Assembly (NCBI GenBank): GCA_902789675.1
Contig: CADAPG010000006.1
Location: 1 to 45,528, forward strand
Length of the DNA stretch: 45,528 bases
Reading direction: 5' to 3'
Source of the DNA: an uncultured Eubacteriales bacterium
GTDB taxonomy: Bacteria; Bacillota; Clostridia; Christensenellales; CAG-138
Each line of letters starts with the position of its first letter. Position 1 is the first letter of the stretch. Shown piece after piece: positions 44,590 to 45,528 of the stretch. The notes below the pieces were generated by a model. The model saw nothing but the letters and a program-made list of their open reading frames with translations. It ran no database searches and had not been told where the DNA came from. The translations under genes and the position numbers were made by a program.

Positions 44590-45009
44590 ATGAATAAAAT
44601 TACTTTGATCGGCAACCTGACCCGCGACCCCGAAGTGCGCAGCACGCCCAGCGGCGTGACCATCTGCACCTTCACCATTGCCGTTAACCGGCGCTTCGCA
44701 AACCAGAGCGGAGAAAGACAAACGGACTTCTTCCGCATCAATGCCTGGCGGCAGCTGGGCGACACCTGCGCGCGTTACCTTCAGAAGGGCCGCAAGGTCG
44801 CCGTCATCGGCGAGCTGCAGGCGCGCACCTACGAAGCATCGGATGGCACGACCCGTATGTCGCTTGACGTATCGGCGGATGAAGTCGAGTTCCTGACGCC
44901 CAAAGCGGCGGACGAAAACGGCAGCGGTTATTCCGCGCCGCGTCCGCAGGCGCCCGCGCAGGATCTTGCCGGATTCACCGACATCAATGCCGACGACTTA
45001 CCGTTTTAA
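44590..45009 (+). CDS. ssb: Single-stranded DNA-binding protein SSB
   Basis: A 139-residue SSB: OB-fold MNKITLIGNLTRDPEVR, CTFTIAVNRRF, TDFFRINAWRQLGDTCARYLQKG and VIGELQARTYEASDG. A short Pro/Ala/Gln linker leads to the acidic tip DINADDLPF that binds partner proteins. CGGAGG lies before the start. Its usual place is between the S6 and S18 genes. Confidence 0.98.
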   Translation: MNKITLIGNLTRDPEVRSTPSGVTICTFTIAVNRRFANQSGERQTDFFRINAWRQLGDTCARYLQKGRKVAVIGELQARTYEASDGTTRMSLDVSADEVEFLTPKAADENGSGYSAPRPQAPAQDLAGFTDINADDLPF

Positions 45010-45033
45010 TTCAAATTTATCAGGAGGCATCAC

Positions 45034-45276
45034 ATGGAAGATCGTAAACTGCGTCCCCGTCGTCCGAGAAGCAGACGCAAAGTTTGCCGTTTCTGCGTTG
45101 AGAAGGCCACATCCATCGATTATAAGGACATCAAAAAGCTGCAGGGCTTCATTTCCGAGAGCGGAAAGATCATGCCCCGCCGTATGTCCGGCGTGTGCGC
45201 CGAGCATCAGCGCGATCTCGCGATCGCGATCAAGCGCGCGCGGATCATGGCTCTGCTGCCCTACTGCGCAGAGTAA
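45034..45276 (+). CDS. rpsR: 30S ribosomal protein S18
   Basis: An 80-residue S18: [50 protein letters not shown]. The Cys pair CRFC together with C-x2-H (CAEH) suggests the zinc-binding (C+) form rather than the zinc-free form. AGGAGG precedes the ATG. It is last in the operon, followed by a terminator. Confidence 0.98.
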   Translation: MEDRKLRPRRPRSRRKVCRFCVEKATSIDYKDIKKLQGFISESGKIMPRRMSGVCAEHQRDLAIAIKRARIMALLPYCAE

Positions 45277-45307
45277 TTAACCGACAGTCACATCAAGACC
45301 GCTTAGC

Positions 45308-45335
45308 ACGGAACCCGTTCGGGTTCCGTTTTTTT
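45308..45335 (+). terminator. Terminator after rpsR
   Basis: ACGGAACCC/GGGTTCCGT stem (45308-45316 with 45321-45329), GTTC loop, then a run of seven T. Confidence 0.95.
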
Positions 45336-45369
45336 GTGTGCGAACAGGCACGGAAAAGCGAGGTTTTTA

Positions 45370-45398
45370 TGGACTATTTTGCGGAGTTATGATAAAAT
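45370..45398 (+). promoter_or_regulatory. Probable promoter of the right-edge lipoprotein gene
   Basis: TGGACT (45370-45375), 17 bases, TAAAAT (45393-45398). Just downstream GATCGGAG occurs twice (45418-45425 and 45434-45441), the second copy forming part of the ribosome site. Confidence 0.45.
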
Positions 45399-45449
45399 CA
45401 ATTCAATCCCGAAGGGGATCGGAGAAGCTTTTGATCGGAGGAGACTGTA

Positions 45450-45528
45450 ATGAAACCTGTATTTCGGCTGAGTTTAACGCTTGCTCTTGCCTTGCTGATG
45501 CTGCTCGGCGTCGCTTGCGGAACAAAGA
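45450..45528 (+). CDS. Putative lipoprotein, N-terminus only
   Basis: The first 26 codons are present. They encode a Leu/Ala-rich lipoprotein signal (MKPVFRLSLTLALALLMLLG) ending in the lipobox GVAC with Cys23, then GTK. CGGAGGAG lies before the ATG. The mature part is outside the window, so its function cannot be judged. Confidence 0.75.
   Translation, partial: MKPVFRLSLTLALALLMLLGVACGTK

Overview
The window looks like a chromosomal segment of a GC-rich member of the Clostridia (Bacillota). The reasons are: strong AGGAGG-type ribosome sites; sigma-A promoters with 17-bp spacers; a division/cell-wall cluster with a PASTA-bearing SpoVD/FtsI protein; MurE with the meso-diaminopimelate DNPR motif; alpha-type GlnA; and a secreted cohesin/dockerin protein of the kind common in gut Clostridia. 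This assignment is inference from gene content. No rRNA, tRNA, CRISPR array, insertion sequence or phage gene was seen.

Layout. (1) 1-773, minus: N-terminal part of a type IIA topoisomerase B subunit, divergent from (2) 979-12390: rsmH, ftsL-like, spoVD/ftsI, murE, mraY, murD, ftsW/spoVE, murA and ftsQ/divIB in one run. murF, murG and murC are absent, and the penicillin-binding protein seems to lack about 35 residues after its KTG motif. (3) 12391-12765: intergenic DNA with a terminator nested in a 12-bp inverted repeat, a possible gene remnant, and a promoter with a palindromic operator-like site before an ABC exporter (12766-14490). (4) Minus strand: glyA-folD and a Nudix hydrolase. (5) 17453-20569: a secreted protein with a caspase-like (clan CD) His/Cys arrangement. 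(6) 20943-25756: pyrG-glnA-glmS, an operon that makes and spends glutamine, behind a consensus promoter and a leader with a terminator-like hairpin. (7) A lipoprotein (minus), then cobT-cobU-cobS-cobU-like-cobC (26942-30210) for cobalamin nucleotide-loop assembly. (8) 30482-42958: one gene for a 4158-residue secreted protein with Calx-beta, CARDB/Ig-like, tandem repeat, two cohesin-like and one dockerin module. (9) holA (minus, apparently leaderless), then rpsF-ssb-rpsR, and the start of a lipoprotein gene at the right edge.

Most of the window is housekeeping. The accessory interest lies in the two large secreted proteins. Other points worth checking are the pyrG leader, the PBP deletion, the FolD variant without cyclohydrolase residues, the paired CobU proteins, and the leaderless holA. 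Convergent gene pairs are separated by strong, symmetric terminators.
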